A stretch of 6,650 nt of DNA from an uncultured Actinomycetes bacterium (GTDB lineage: Bacteria; Actinomycetota; Coriobacteriia; Coriobacteriales; RUG844), in contig OMSY01000197.1 in assembly GCA_900313875.1 (NCBI GenBank), forward strand, positions 1-6,650, given 5' to 3'. The position numbers were made by a program, and so were the translations under genes. Shown here in pieces: positions 1 through 5,765 of this stretch. The notes beneath the pieces are model-generated. The model did not search any database. It had not been told where the DNA came from and worked only from the letters and a program-made list of their open reading frames with translations. Numbering within the stretch: the first letter of the stretch is position 1; each line of letters begins with the position of its first letter.

Positions 1-27
1 AGTGGTGGCACCGCAGGAGTCGTTCCC
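1..27 (+). promoter_or_regulatory. 3' end of a T-box riboswitch (partial, probably tRNA-Trp responsive)
   Basis: The stretch GGTGGCACCGC (4-14) closely matches the conserved T-box core, AGGGTGGNACCGCG in the family consensus. The TGGC at 6-9 is where the tRNA acceptor end NCCA would pair. The variable base is C (9), which pairs with a G discriminator base, and bacterial tRNA-Trp normally carries G73. CGTTCCC at 21-27 resembles the usual 3' strand of the antiterminator, although its pairing with bases 2-5 is imperfect. An intrinsic terminator and a trp operon follow, as expected for a transcriptional T-box. The Stem I region with the specifier codon lies left of the window, so Trp specificity is inferred from the discriminator base and the genes controlled. 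When uncharged tRNA binds, the terminator should not form and the operon is transcribed. Confidence 0.8.
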
Positions 28-30
28 AAG

Positions 31-73
31 GCTCTTGTCCCTGCAGAAGACAGCAGGAGGCAAGGGCTTTTTT
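31..73 (+). terminator. Intrinsic terminator (attenuator) of the trp leader
   Basis: Bases 31-44 pair with 53-67 in a 14-bp stem with two G-U pairs and one bulged A (58). The loop is 45-52, and six T residues follow at 68-73, giving a textbook Rho-independent terminator. It sits directly after the T-box core and before trpE, so it is the conditional attenuator rather than the end of an upstream gene. The heptamer GCAGGAG in its 3' strand (53-59) also occurs at 13-19 within the T-box segment, so both copies could compete for bases 39-44. Confidence 0.88.
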
Positions 74-80
74 CATTGCC

Positions 81-95
81 CTCCTCCACGAGGAG
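81..95 (+). promoter_or_regulatory. Small hairpin just upstream of the trpE start
   Basis: CTCCTC (81-86) and GAGGAG (90-95) are perfect complements around a 3-base loop, giving a 6-bp hairpin in the trpE leader. The GAGGAG strand could act as a Shine-Dalgarno element and would be masked when the hairpin forms. Bases 78-87 can instead pair with the 3' strand of the upstream terminator. The pairing is read directly from the sequence; a regulatory role is inference. Confidence 0.4.
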
Positions 96-97
96 AT

Positions 98-103
98 GAG
101 GTG
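98..103 (+). promoter_or_regulatory. Ribosome binding site deciding the trpE start
   Basis: GAGGTG matches the anti-Shine-Dalgarno sequence. It lies 7 bases before the ATG at 111 and 4 bases before the ATG at 108. The first in-frame ATG (96) abuts the alternative GAGGAG at 90-95 with no spacer, and choosing it would place GAGGTG inside the gene. Starts at 111 or 108 are therefore favoured. Confidence 0.6.
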
Positions 104-110
104 GACGATG

Positions 111-1595
111 ATGTATCCCCCGATCGAGATGGCACGGGAGCTCGTCGCATCCGGTAGGTACCGGTCGATTCCAGTGAGCCGTGAGCTGTATGCGGACAGC
201 ACGACCCCCATTCAGGTCCTGCGTCGCCTCAAGTACGTGAGCGATCACTGTTTCCTTCTCGAGTCAGCGGAATCCCGGGACGCCCGTGGTCGCTACACCT
301 TCCTTGGATACGAACCCCGCATGCGGCTGTCCTGCACCGACGGCAAGCTCACGGTCAGCGCCGGAGCCGACGTCACGGTCGATGTCGCGCATCCAGGTGA
401 GGCCATCAGGCAGGTCATCGCCGACAACGCGAGCCCCCGACTCGAGGGGATGCCGCCCTTCTCCGGCGGTCTCGTCGGCTACTTTTCCTATGAATACCTC
501 AAGTATGCGGAGCCGGGCCTCGTGTTCACCGCCGAGGACACCGAGGGGTTCTGCGATATGGACCTCATGCTCTTCGACAGGGTGATCGTCTTCGACCATC
601 ACCGTCACAAGATCCGGCTCATCGTCAACGTGCCGGTCGATGGCCTCGAGTCGGGATACCGTCGCGCAGCACGCGAGCTTGCGGGGATGCGCGAGCTCGT
701 GCTCGAGGGACGGGAGCATCCTGATGGGTCAGGGCGGCTTTCCTCGCCGGTGCGGGAGCTTTTCGATGAGGATGCCTATTGCGCGATGGTGAGACGTGTG
801 CAGGAGCATATCCTCGAGGGCGATATCTTCCAGGCCGTGCTCTCCAACCGGCTCGATGCCGGTTTCGAGGGGAATCTTCTCGACACCTACCGGGTGCTGC
901 GGTGTCTCAACCCGTCTCCTTACATGTTCTACTTCTCCGGGGACCTTGAGATCGCCGGTGCCTCACCCGAGACGCTCGTCCGGGTCCAGGATGGCACGCT
1001 GCACACGTTTCCCCTTGCGGGGACGCGCCCACGGGGTGGGACGGATGAGGAGGATGCAGCGCTCGAGCAGGACCTGCTGGCGGATGAGAAGGAGCTTGCC
1101 GAGCACAACATGCTCGTGGACCTCGGGCGCAACGACCTTGGCAAGGTCTCCCGTTTCGGCAGCGTCCAGGTAGAGCGGTTCCATGTCATCGAGCGTTTCT
1201 CGCACGTGATGCACATCGGGTCGACGGTGCGGGGCGAGCTCCGGGAGGGTTGCGATGCGGTCGATGCCATCGATGCCGTGTTGCCGGCAGGTACGCTTTC
1301 GGGGGCGCCCAAGATCCGCGCATGTCAGATCATCGACGAACTCGAGGGGGACAAACGCGGCATCTACGGTGGCGCCGTCGGCTATCTCGACTTTGCGGGC
1401 AACATGGACGTCTGCATCGCGATCCGCCTGGCCTACCGCAAGGGGAACAGGGTGTTCGTGCGCTCGGGTGCGGGCATCGTTGCCGACAGCGTACCGGAGA
1501 GGGAATACCGCGAATGCATCGACAAGGCAGGAGCCGTGATGCAGGCGCTCGAGATGGCGCAGGGAGGTCTGGACGATGATTCTTCTGATCGATAA
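111..1595 (+). CDS. trpE: Anthranilate synthase component I
   Basis: Large subunit of anthranilate synthase, which turns chorismate plus ammonia (from TrpG) into anthranilate and pyruvate, the first committed step to tryptophan. Counting from the ATG at 111, the 494-residue protein has the usual family length. It carries the LLES motif (49-52) and NPSPYMFYF (267-275), both associated with tryptophan feedback binding in TrpE. The chorismate-binding C-terminal domain shows PLAGTRPRG (301-309), DEKE (325-328), EHNMLVDLGRND (331-342), SHVMH (364-368), PAGTLSGAPK (392-401), GIYGGAVGY (417-425) and GAGIVADSVPE (453-463). The tryptophan-binding motifs, the adjacent trpG and the T-box leader favour TrpE over its relative PabB. 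The start could be 108 or 96; 111 is chosen on Shine-Dalgarno spacing. From 111 the protein contains no tryptophan. The 3' end overlaps trpG by 20 bases, suggesting translational coupling of the two subunits. Confidence 0.96.
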   Translation: MYPPIEMARELVASGRYRSIPVSRELYADSTTPIQVLRRLKYVSDHCFLLESAESRDARGRYTFLGYEPRMRLSCTDGKLTVSAGADVTVDVAHPGEAIRQVIADNASPRLEGMPPFSGGLVGYFSYEYLKYAEPGLVFTAEDTEGFCDMDLMLFDRVIVFDHHRHKIRLIVNVPVDGLESGYRRAARELAGMRELVLEGREHPDGSGRLSSPVRELFDEDAYCAMVRRVQEHILEGDIFQAVLSNRLDAGFEGNLLDTYRVLRCLNPSPYMFYFSGDLEIAGASPETLVRVQDGTLHTFPLAGTRPRGGTDEEDAALEQDLLADEKELAEHNMLVDLGRNDLGKVSRFGSVQVERFHVIERFSHVMHIGSTVRGELREGCDAVDAIDAVLPAGTLSGAPKIRACQIIDELEGDKRGIYGGAVGYLDFAGNMDVCIAIRLAYRKGNRVFVRSGAGIVADSVPEREYRECIDKAGAVMQALEMAQGGLDDDSSDR

Positions 1596-2175
1596 CTATG
1601 ACAGCTTCTCCTACAACCTCTACCAGATGATGGGTGCCCTGCTCGAGGGGCAGCTGGCCGTACGGGGTGCAGAGGCGGAGGAGCTCCGGGTCGTGCGCAA
1701 CGACGTCCTCAGCGTCGACGAGGTGCGCGCATCGCAGCCGAGCCATATCGTCCTCTCGCCGGGACCGGGTCACCCCAGGGATGCCGGTATCTGCATGGAC
1801 GTGGTGCGGGAGCTTTCCGACGAGGTGCCCATCCTCGGTATCTGCCTTGGTCACCAATCCATCTGCGAGGCGTTCGGTGGGACGGTCGGGCATGCTTTGA
1901 TGCTCATGCACGGCAAGCAGTCGACGGTCATCCTCGACACCTCTTCCCCGCTCTTCGCGGGGTTACCCGAGCACATCGATGCGGGGCGCTACCACTCGCT
2001 TTCCGCGCATCGGGATTCGCTGCCGGACTGCCTGCGCATCACGGCGACCGCGGCCGACGGGGAGGTGATGGCTGTCGAGCATCGGGACCTTGCGGTGTTC
2101 GGGGTGCAGTTCCACCCCGAATCCATCCTCACCCCCCAAGGTGAGGCGATCCTTGCGAACTTCCTCGCGATATGA
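1576..2175 (+). CDS. trpG: Anthranilate synthase component II (glutamine amidotransferase)
   Basis: Class I glutamine amidotransferase subunit that releases ammonia from glutamine and passes it to TrpE. The 199-residue protein has the standard length for a free-standing TrpG. It opens with ILLIDNYDSFSYNLYQ and carries the oxyanion-loop SPGPGHP (61-67). The nucleophile is Cys90 in GICLGHQ, and the catalytic His180 and Glu182 lie in VQFHPES. RYHSL (138-142) is also typical. GGGAGGT at 1562-1568, 7 bases before the ATG, supports this start, which lies inside the end of trpE. PabA proteins share these motifs, and in some bacteria one subunit serves both TrpE and PabB; that cannot be judged from this window. 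The operon position makes TrpG the primary assignment. Confidence 0.95.
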   Translation: MILLIDNYDSFSYNLYQMMGALLEGQLAVRGAEAEELRVVRNDVLSVDEVRASQPSHIVLSPGPGHPRDAGICMDVVRELSDEVPILGICLGHQSICEAFGGTVGHALMLMHGKQSTVILDTSSPLFAGLPEHIDAGRYHSLSAHRDSLPDCLRITATAADGEVMAVEHRDLAVFGVQFHPESILTPQGEAILANFLAI

Positions 2176-2191
2176 GCGTGCTTTCGTGCGC
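2176..2191 (+). other. Short hairpin directly after the trpG stop
   Basis: GCGTGC (2176-2181) and GTGCGC (2186-2191) can pair over six positions (four Watson-Crick, two G-U) around a TTTC tetraloop, starting at the base after the trpG stop codon. No T-run follows, so it is not a terminator. It sits at the left of the 75-base trpG-trpD gap, the longest untranslated gap inside the operon. It might protect or process mRNA, or be chance; I see no other signal in the gap apart from the trpD ribosome binding site. Confidence 0.25.
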
Positions 2192-2239
2192 ACCAGGGAA
2201 AAGACCAGATGAGAAACCATGGACGAGCCAACCGACGTC

Positions 2240-2245
2240 AGGAGG
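2240..2245 (+). promoter_or_regulatory. Ribosome binding site deciding the trpD start
   Basis: A perfect AGGAGG lies 5 bases before the ATG at 2251 and 8 bases before the ATG at 2254. This argues against the in-frame ATG at 2209, which would add a basic, non-conserved segment and put this strong site inside the gene. Confidence 0.75.
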
Positions 2246-2250
2246 CGACG

Positions 2251-3303
2251 ATGATGATCGAGAAAGCCATCATGAAGATCGTGGACAAGCAGGACCTCAC
2301 CTACGATGAGGCCTATACGGTCATGAACGAGATCATGAGCGGGCAGACGAGCCAGGTCCAGAACGCGGCCTATCTCGCTGCCCTTTCCACCAAGTCCGCG
2401 AAGGCCGAGACGATAGACGAGATCAGTGGCAGTGCGCAGGCCATGCGAGACCATGCCATCCCGGTGCCGGTCGGTGCGATGGAGACGCTCGAGATCGTCG
2501 GGACGGGTGGGGACCATGCGCACTCCTTCAACATCTCGACCTCGGCGGCTTTCGTCATAGCGGCAGGCGGGGTCAAGGTCGCAAAGCACGGCAATCGCGC
2601 CGCCTCATCGCTTTCCGGTACCGCGGACTGCCTCGAGGCCCTCGGGGCCAACATCGACATGGGACCCGAGCAGGCCAGGGAGCTCCTCGAGGAGGTCGGC
2701 ATGTGCTTCCTGTTCGCCCAGAGGTACCACACGTCCATGAGGCACGTCGGCGGCATCCGCAAGGAGCTCGGGATACGCACGGTGTTCAACATCCTCGGTC
2801 CGCTCACCAACCCCGCATCACCGACCTACTACGTGCTCGGCGTCTACGATGCCTATCTGGTGGAGGCCGTCGCCAAGGTGCTTGCAAGCCTTGGGGTCAG
2901 GCGCGGCTTCGTGGTCCACGGCACCGATGGTCTCGATGAGATATCGGCCTCCGCGCCGACGCTCGTCTGCGAGCTGAAGGACGGCTATTACCGCACCATC
3001 GAGATCTCACCCGAACAGTTCGGCTTCGAGCGCGGTGACAAGGCGGACATCGTGGGAGGAACGCCTGAGGAGAACGCGAGGGTCACACGGGACATCCTTG
3101 CCGGGGAGGAACGCGGCACCAAGCGCACCATCGTCCTCCTGAACGCGGGTGCCGGTCTCTACGTGAGCGGCAGGGCCGGGTCCCTCGAGGAGGGGGTCGC
3201 GCTTGCTGCGGAGCTCATAGACTCCGGTGCGGCGCTTGCCAAGCTCGAGCAGTTCGTGGAGCGCTCGAACGGGGAGAGAGGTGGAAGCCATGATCCTCGA
3301 TGA
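2251..3303 (+). CDS. trpD: Anthranilate phosphoribosyltransferase
   Basis: Transfers phosphoribose from PRPP to anthranilate, giving N-(5'-phosphoribosyl)anthranilate. About 350 residues, slightly above the usual 330-345. Numbered from the ATG at 2254, it shows GTGGD (83-87) and NISTS (93-97) for PRPP and pyrophosphate binding. KHGNR (111-115) is followed by [14 protein letters not shown] (118-131). [17 protein letters not shown] (171-187) and HGTDGLDE (222-229), the acidic pair that holds magnesium, complete the family pattern. The segment around 152-168 (FLFAQRYH, then RHVGGIR) departs from the common FLFAP and PVR forms but keeps the basic residues. It is a stand-alone enzyme, not fused to TrpG as in enterobacteria. 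ATG 2251 or 2254 both fit the strong AGGAGG at 2240-2245. The 3' end overlaps trpC by 14 bases. No tryptophan residue is present. Confidence 0.96.
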   Translation: MMIEKAIMKIVDKQDLTYDEAYTVMNEIMSGQTSQVQNAAYLAALSTKSAKAETIDEISGSAQAMRDHAIPVPVGAMETLEIVGTGGDHAHSFNISTSAAFVIAAGGVKVAKHGNRAASSLSGTADCLEALGANIDMGPEQARELLEEVGMCFLFAQRYHTSMRHVGGIRKELGIRTVFNILGPLTNPASPTYYVLGVYDAYLVEAVAKVLASLGVRRGFVVHGTDGLDEISASAPTLVCELKDGYYRTIEISPEQFGFERGDKADIVGGTPEENARVTRDILAGEERGTKRTIVLLNAGAGLYVSGRAGSLEEGVALAAELIDSGAALAKLEQFVERSNGERGGSHDPR

Positions 3304-4081
3304 GCTTGCAGCGCATGCACGGGAGCGTGTACGCGCTGCCGAGGAGCGGGTGCCGTTGTCGGAGATCCGGGAACGTGCGCTTGCCTGTGGGAGGTCCGTG
3401 TTCCCGTTCGGGGATGCCATCGGGAAGGAGGGACTCTCCTTCATCTGCGAGGTGAAGAAGGCCTCGCCTTCCAAGGGAATCATCGATCCGGTGTTCGACT
3501 TTCGGGGCATCGCGCGAGCATATGCGCAGGCCGGTGCGGATGCGGTGTCGTGCCTCACCGAACCCAGATGGTTCCTCGGCAGCGACGAGGTCTTCCGTTC
3601 GGTGCGCGAGGAGGTCTCGTGCCCCCTGCTCCGCAAGGACTTCACGGTATCCGAGTATCAGGTCCATGAGGCGCGCTGCCTCGGGGCGGATGCGGTGCTC
3701 CTCATCTGCGCCCTGCTCGATACCGCTGAGCTGGAGCATCTTCTCGGCGTCTGTGACGAGCTGGGTCTCGCTGCACTCGTGGAAGCCCATGATGCTCAGG
3801 AGGTGGGGTCCGCCATCGCGGCAGGTGCGAGCATCATCGGCGTCAACAACCGCGACCTACGTGATTTCAGCGTCGATAGCAGGCGTGCCTCATGCCTGCG
3901 CGAGCTCGTGCCCCCCGAGGTGCTGTTCGTCGCCGAGTCCGGTATCCGCGCGCCGGAGGATGTCGGGGAGCTCGCCCGTCGGGGCGTCGACGCCGTGCTC
4001 GTGGGCGAGGCGCTCATGCGTGCCGGGGACAAGGTGGCGCAGCTGGCCGCTTTCCGTGCTGCGGCAGCAGGAGGTGCATGA
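3290..4081 (+). CDS. trpC: Indole-3-glycerol phosphate synthase
   Basis: Closes the indole ring: converts 1-(2-carboxyphenylamino)-1-deoxyribulose 5-phosphate to indole-3-glycerol phosphate with loss of CO2 and water. The 263-residue (beta/alpha)8 barrel has normal length. It carries [10 protein letters not shown] (54-63) with the substrate-phosphate and catalytic lysine region, LRKDF (114-118) with the catalytic Lys116, and LVEAH (163-167) with Glu165. NNRDL (186-190), ESGI (216-219) and the C-terminal phosphate site VLVGEALM (236-243) follow. The ATG at 3290 is chosen because AGGTGG at 3279-3284 lies 5 bases upstream and the family N-terminus begins here; the open frame extends further left only through trpD-overlapping sequence. 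It is a single-domain enzyme, separate from TrpF, unlike the fused TrpC-F of enterobacteria. It ends in a one-base overlap with trpF. Confidence 0.95.
   Translation: MILDELAAHARERVRAAEERVPLSEIRERALACGRSVFPFGDAIGKEGLSFICEVKKASPSKGIIDPVFDFRGIARAYAQAGADAVSCLTEPRWFLGSDEVFRSVREEVSCPLLRKDFTVSEYQVHEARCLGADAVLLICALLDTAELEHLLGVCDELGLAALVEAHDAQEVGSAIAAGASIIGVNNRDLRDFSVDSRRASCLRELVPPEVLFVAESGIRAPEDVGELARRGVDAVLVGEALMRAGDKVAQLAAFRAAAAGGA
4069..4076 (+). promoter_or_regulatory. Ribosome binding site deciding the trpF start
   Basis: AGGAGGTG lies within the last codons of trpC. The ATG at 4081 is 6 bases from the AGGAGG core; the tandem ATG at 4078 is only 3 bases away. The later ATG also forms the TGATG stop-start junction with trpC, typical of translational coupling. 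Confidence 0.65.
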
Positions 4082-4731
4082 TGGGCGTCAAGGTCAAGTT
4101 CTGCGGACTGTTCCGCGACGAGGATGCGGCATATGCGAACGAGGTGCGTCCGGATTTCGTGGGTCTCGTCTTCCATCCGCAGAGCCATCGCTACGTGGAT
4201 GATGCCGCTGCCCGCCGGTTGCGCGGTCTCATCGATGCGGAGATCCCGATTGTCGGTGTGTTCGTCGACGACTCACTTCCGCACATACGGTCGCTTGTGG
4301 CCGATGGAACGGTCCAGGTGGTTCAGCTGCATGGCCATGAGACCGAGGGGCAGGTGTCGGCGCTGCGTCGGGCGCTCCCGGGGATTCAGGTCTGGAAGGC
4401 GTTCAGGGTCCGCGATGCGGGGAGCCTTGAGATGGCGCGGTCATCCTCTGCAGACCGTGTGCTGCTCGACAACGGCCAGGGGACGGGGGCGAGCTTCGAT
4501 TGGTCGCTTGTGGAAGGGTTCCCACCCGGGTTCATCCTTGCTGGTGGGTTGAGCTTGGACAACCTCGCCGAGGCCATCGGACGGCTCGACCCCTGGGCGG
4601 TCGACATGAGCTCCGGTATCGAGACCGACCGCGTGAAGGATCTGGGCAAGATGCGCGCCGTCATCAGGTTGGTACGGGGAGAAGGACGGGCTTGCGATAG
4701 GGGCATCGGTTCCCCTGACGATGCCAGATAG
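4081..4731 (+). CDS. trpF: Phosphoribosylanthranilate isomerase
   Basis: Amadori isomerase that converts N-(5'-phosphoribosyl)anthranilate to the ribulose form used by TrpC. The 216-residue (beta/alpha)8 barrel starts VKVKFCGL, where Cys8 is the expected general base. VQLHG (81-85) is conserved. Asp130 in LLDNGQGTG is the expected general acid, followed by FDW (139-141). LAGGL (153-157) and VDMSSGIE (174-181) form the phosphate-binding end. The LDNGQG form resembles the E. coli TrpF domain but is one residue shorter before FDW. About 17 hydrophilic residues follow the last recognisable helix (after LVR, 197-199), an unremarkable tail. Start 4081 is chosen on Shine-Dalgarno spacing; 4078 would add one Met. 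The stop (TAG, 4729-4731) lies within the ribosome binding site of aroF. Confidence 0.94.
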   Translation: MGVKVKFCGLFRDEDAAYANEVRPDFVGLVFHPQSHRYVDDAAARRLRGLIDAEIPIVGVFVDDSLPHIRSLVADGTVQVVQLHGHETEGQVSALRRALPGIQVWKAFRVRDAGSLEMARSSSADRVLLDNGQGTGASFDWSLVEGFPPGFILAGGLSLDNLAEAIGRLDPWAVDMSSGIETDRVKDLGKMRAVIRLVRGEGRACDRGIGSPDDAR

Positions 4732-4739
4732 GAGGAAAC

Positions 4740-5753
4740 ATGGTATTCATCATCAAACCAGATGTCGAGGAGATCGAGATACAGCGGTTCGTCAGCATGT
4801 TCGAGGACAAGGGGTTCTCCACCATCGTGAGCGAGGGAACCGAGCATACCGCCGTCTGCCTCATCGGCAACACCGCCACCATCGACATGGAGCATGTGGT
4901 CGAGACGAGCGATATCGTCGAGTTCGGCAAGCGCGTGACCGAGCAGTACAAGGCCGCAGGTCGTACGGTGCATCCGGAGGACACCATCATCGAGGTCGGT
5001 GGGACCAGCATCGGCGCAGGTACCTTCACGGTCATGGCGGGTCCCTGCTCGGTGGAGGGCGAGGAGCAGATCACGAGGATCGCAGGGGCGGTCAAGTCGA
5101 GTGGTGCGAAGGTGCTGCGGGGCGGGGCGTTCAAGCCGCGCACCTCACCCTATTCGTTCCAGGGACTCGGTGCCGAGGGACTGCGGTTCCTGCTCGAGGC
5201 GAAACGGGAGACCGGGCTTCCCATCGTCACGGAGATCATGAACCAGACGCAGGTTCCCCTGTTCGACGAGGTGGACATCGTGCAGATCGGTGCGCGCAAC
5301 ATGCAGAACTACGATCTCCTCAAGGAAGTCGGGCAGATGGACAAGCCCGTGCTGCTCAAGCGGGGCCTCTCCAGCACCATCGAGGAGCTCCTCATGAGTG
5401 CCGAATATCTCATGTCATCCGGCAACAGCCGCGTCATCCTCTGCGAGCGGGGTATCCGGACGTTCGAGACGATGACGCGCAACACCCTCGACCTCTCGGC
5501 GGTCGTCGCGCTCAAGCAAAGGTCCCACCTTCCGGTCATCGTCGACCCGAGCCATGCAGCGGGACTGCGGTCGTTCGTCGCGCCCCTTGCGCGGGCGGCT
5601 CTCGCGGTGGGTGCCGATGGACTGCTCATAGAGGTGCATGACAATCCCCAGGCCGCCCTGTGCGATGGAGCGCAATCCCTGGACCTGCAGCAGTTCGACG
5701 AGCTCATGGGCGACCTCAGGAAGCGTGTCGGGTTCGAGAACCGGGAGATGTGA
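4740..5753 (+). CDS. aroF: 3-deoxy-7-phosphoheptulonate (DAHP) synthase, type I-beta with ferredoxin-like N-terminal domain
   Basis: Condenses phosphoenolpyruvate and erythrose 4-phosphate to DAHP, the first step of the shikimate pathway and the source of chorismate for TrpE. The 337 residues split into a ferredoxin-like domain (about 1-70) and a catalytic barrel (about 90-337), as in the Thermotoga maritima enzyme. The metal ligands are visible: Cys103 in AGPCSVE, His272 in DPSHAAG, Glu298 in LLIEVH and Asp309. [13 protein letters not shown] (132-144), [11 protein letters not shown] (184-194) and KPVLLKRG (202-209) are further family motifs. In T. maritima the N-terminal domain mediates feedback inhibition by tyrosine (and phenylalanine); whether this copy senses an aromatic amino acid, possibly tryptophan, is open. 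AGGAGG at 4730-4735, 4 bases before the ATG, supports the start. The gene lies between trpF and trpB, so transcription should follow tryptophan need. The name aroF is the common label for this type; aroG or aroA is also used. Confidence 0.95.
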   Translation: MVFIIKPDVEEIEIQRFVSMFEDKGFSTIVSEGTEHTAVCLIGNTATIDMEHVVETSDIVEFGKRVTEQYKAAGRTVHPEDTIIEVGGTSIGAGTFTVMAGPCSVEGEEQITRIAGAVKSSGAKVLRGGAFKPRTSPYSFQGLGAEGLRFLLEAKRETGLPIVTEIMNQTQVPLFDEVDIVQIGARNMQNYDLLKEVGQMDKPVLLKRGLSSTIEELLMSAEYLMSSGNSRVILCERGIRTFETMTRNTLDLSAVVALKQRSHLPVIVDPSHAAGLRSFVAPLARAALAVGADGLLIEVHDNPQAALCDGAQSLDLQQFDELMGDLRKRVGFENREM

Positions 5754-5757
5754 GGGG
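5752..5757 (+). promoter_or_regulatory. Probable ribosome binding site of trpB
   Basis: GAGGGG overlaps the aroF stop codon. It lies 8 bases before the ATG at 5766, 11 before the ATG at 5769 and only 2 before the ATG at 5760, so 5766 fits best. A second purine-rich site, AAGGGG at 5805-5810, lies 6 bases before an in-frame ATG at 5817 and offers an alternative start. Confidence 0.45.
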
Positions 5758-5765
5758 TGATGACG

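Noticed and set aside
96..110. Trp-codon leader peptide (MRWT) as an attenuation peptide
   Set aside because: There is one Trp codon only, it lies after the terminator, and it continues in frame into trpE; the T-box explains attenuation better.
111..2175. pabB/pabA (aminodeoxychorismate synthase) instead of trpE/trpG
   Set aside because: The LLES and NPSPYMFY motifs, the T-box leader and the downstream trpDCF genes all point to anthranilate synthase.
2176..2200. Terminator between trpG and trpD
   Set aside because: The hairpin is short with two G-U pairs and has no T-run behind it.
2219..2254. Eleven-codon open frame ending in the trpD start region ([11 protein letters not shown])
   Set aside because: No ribosome binding site precedes it, and its stop overlap with the trpD ATG is expected by chance from the ATGATG sequence.
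1330..2589. Minus-strand open frames opposite trpE, trpG and trpD
   Set aside because: All are shadows of strongly conserved plus-strand genes; the His/Arg-rich translations look like antisense readings, and none resembles a known family.
4721..5641. Plus-strand open frame of about 306 codons overlapping aroF in another frame
   Set aside because: The product is Arg/Gly/His-rich and low in hydrophobic residues, a typical out-of-frame reading, whereas the overlapping frame encodes a complete DAHP synthase.
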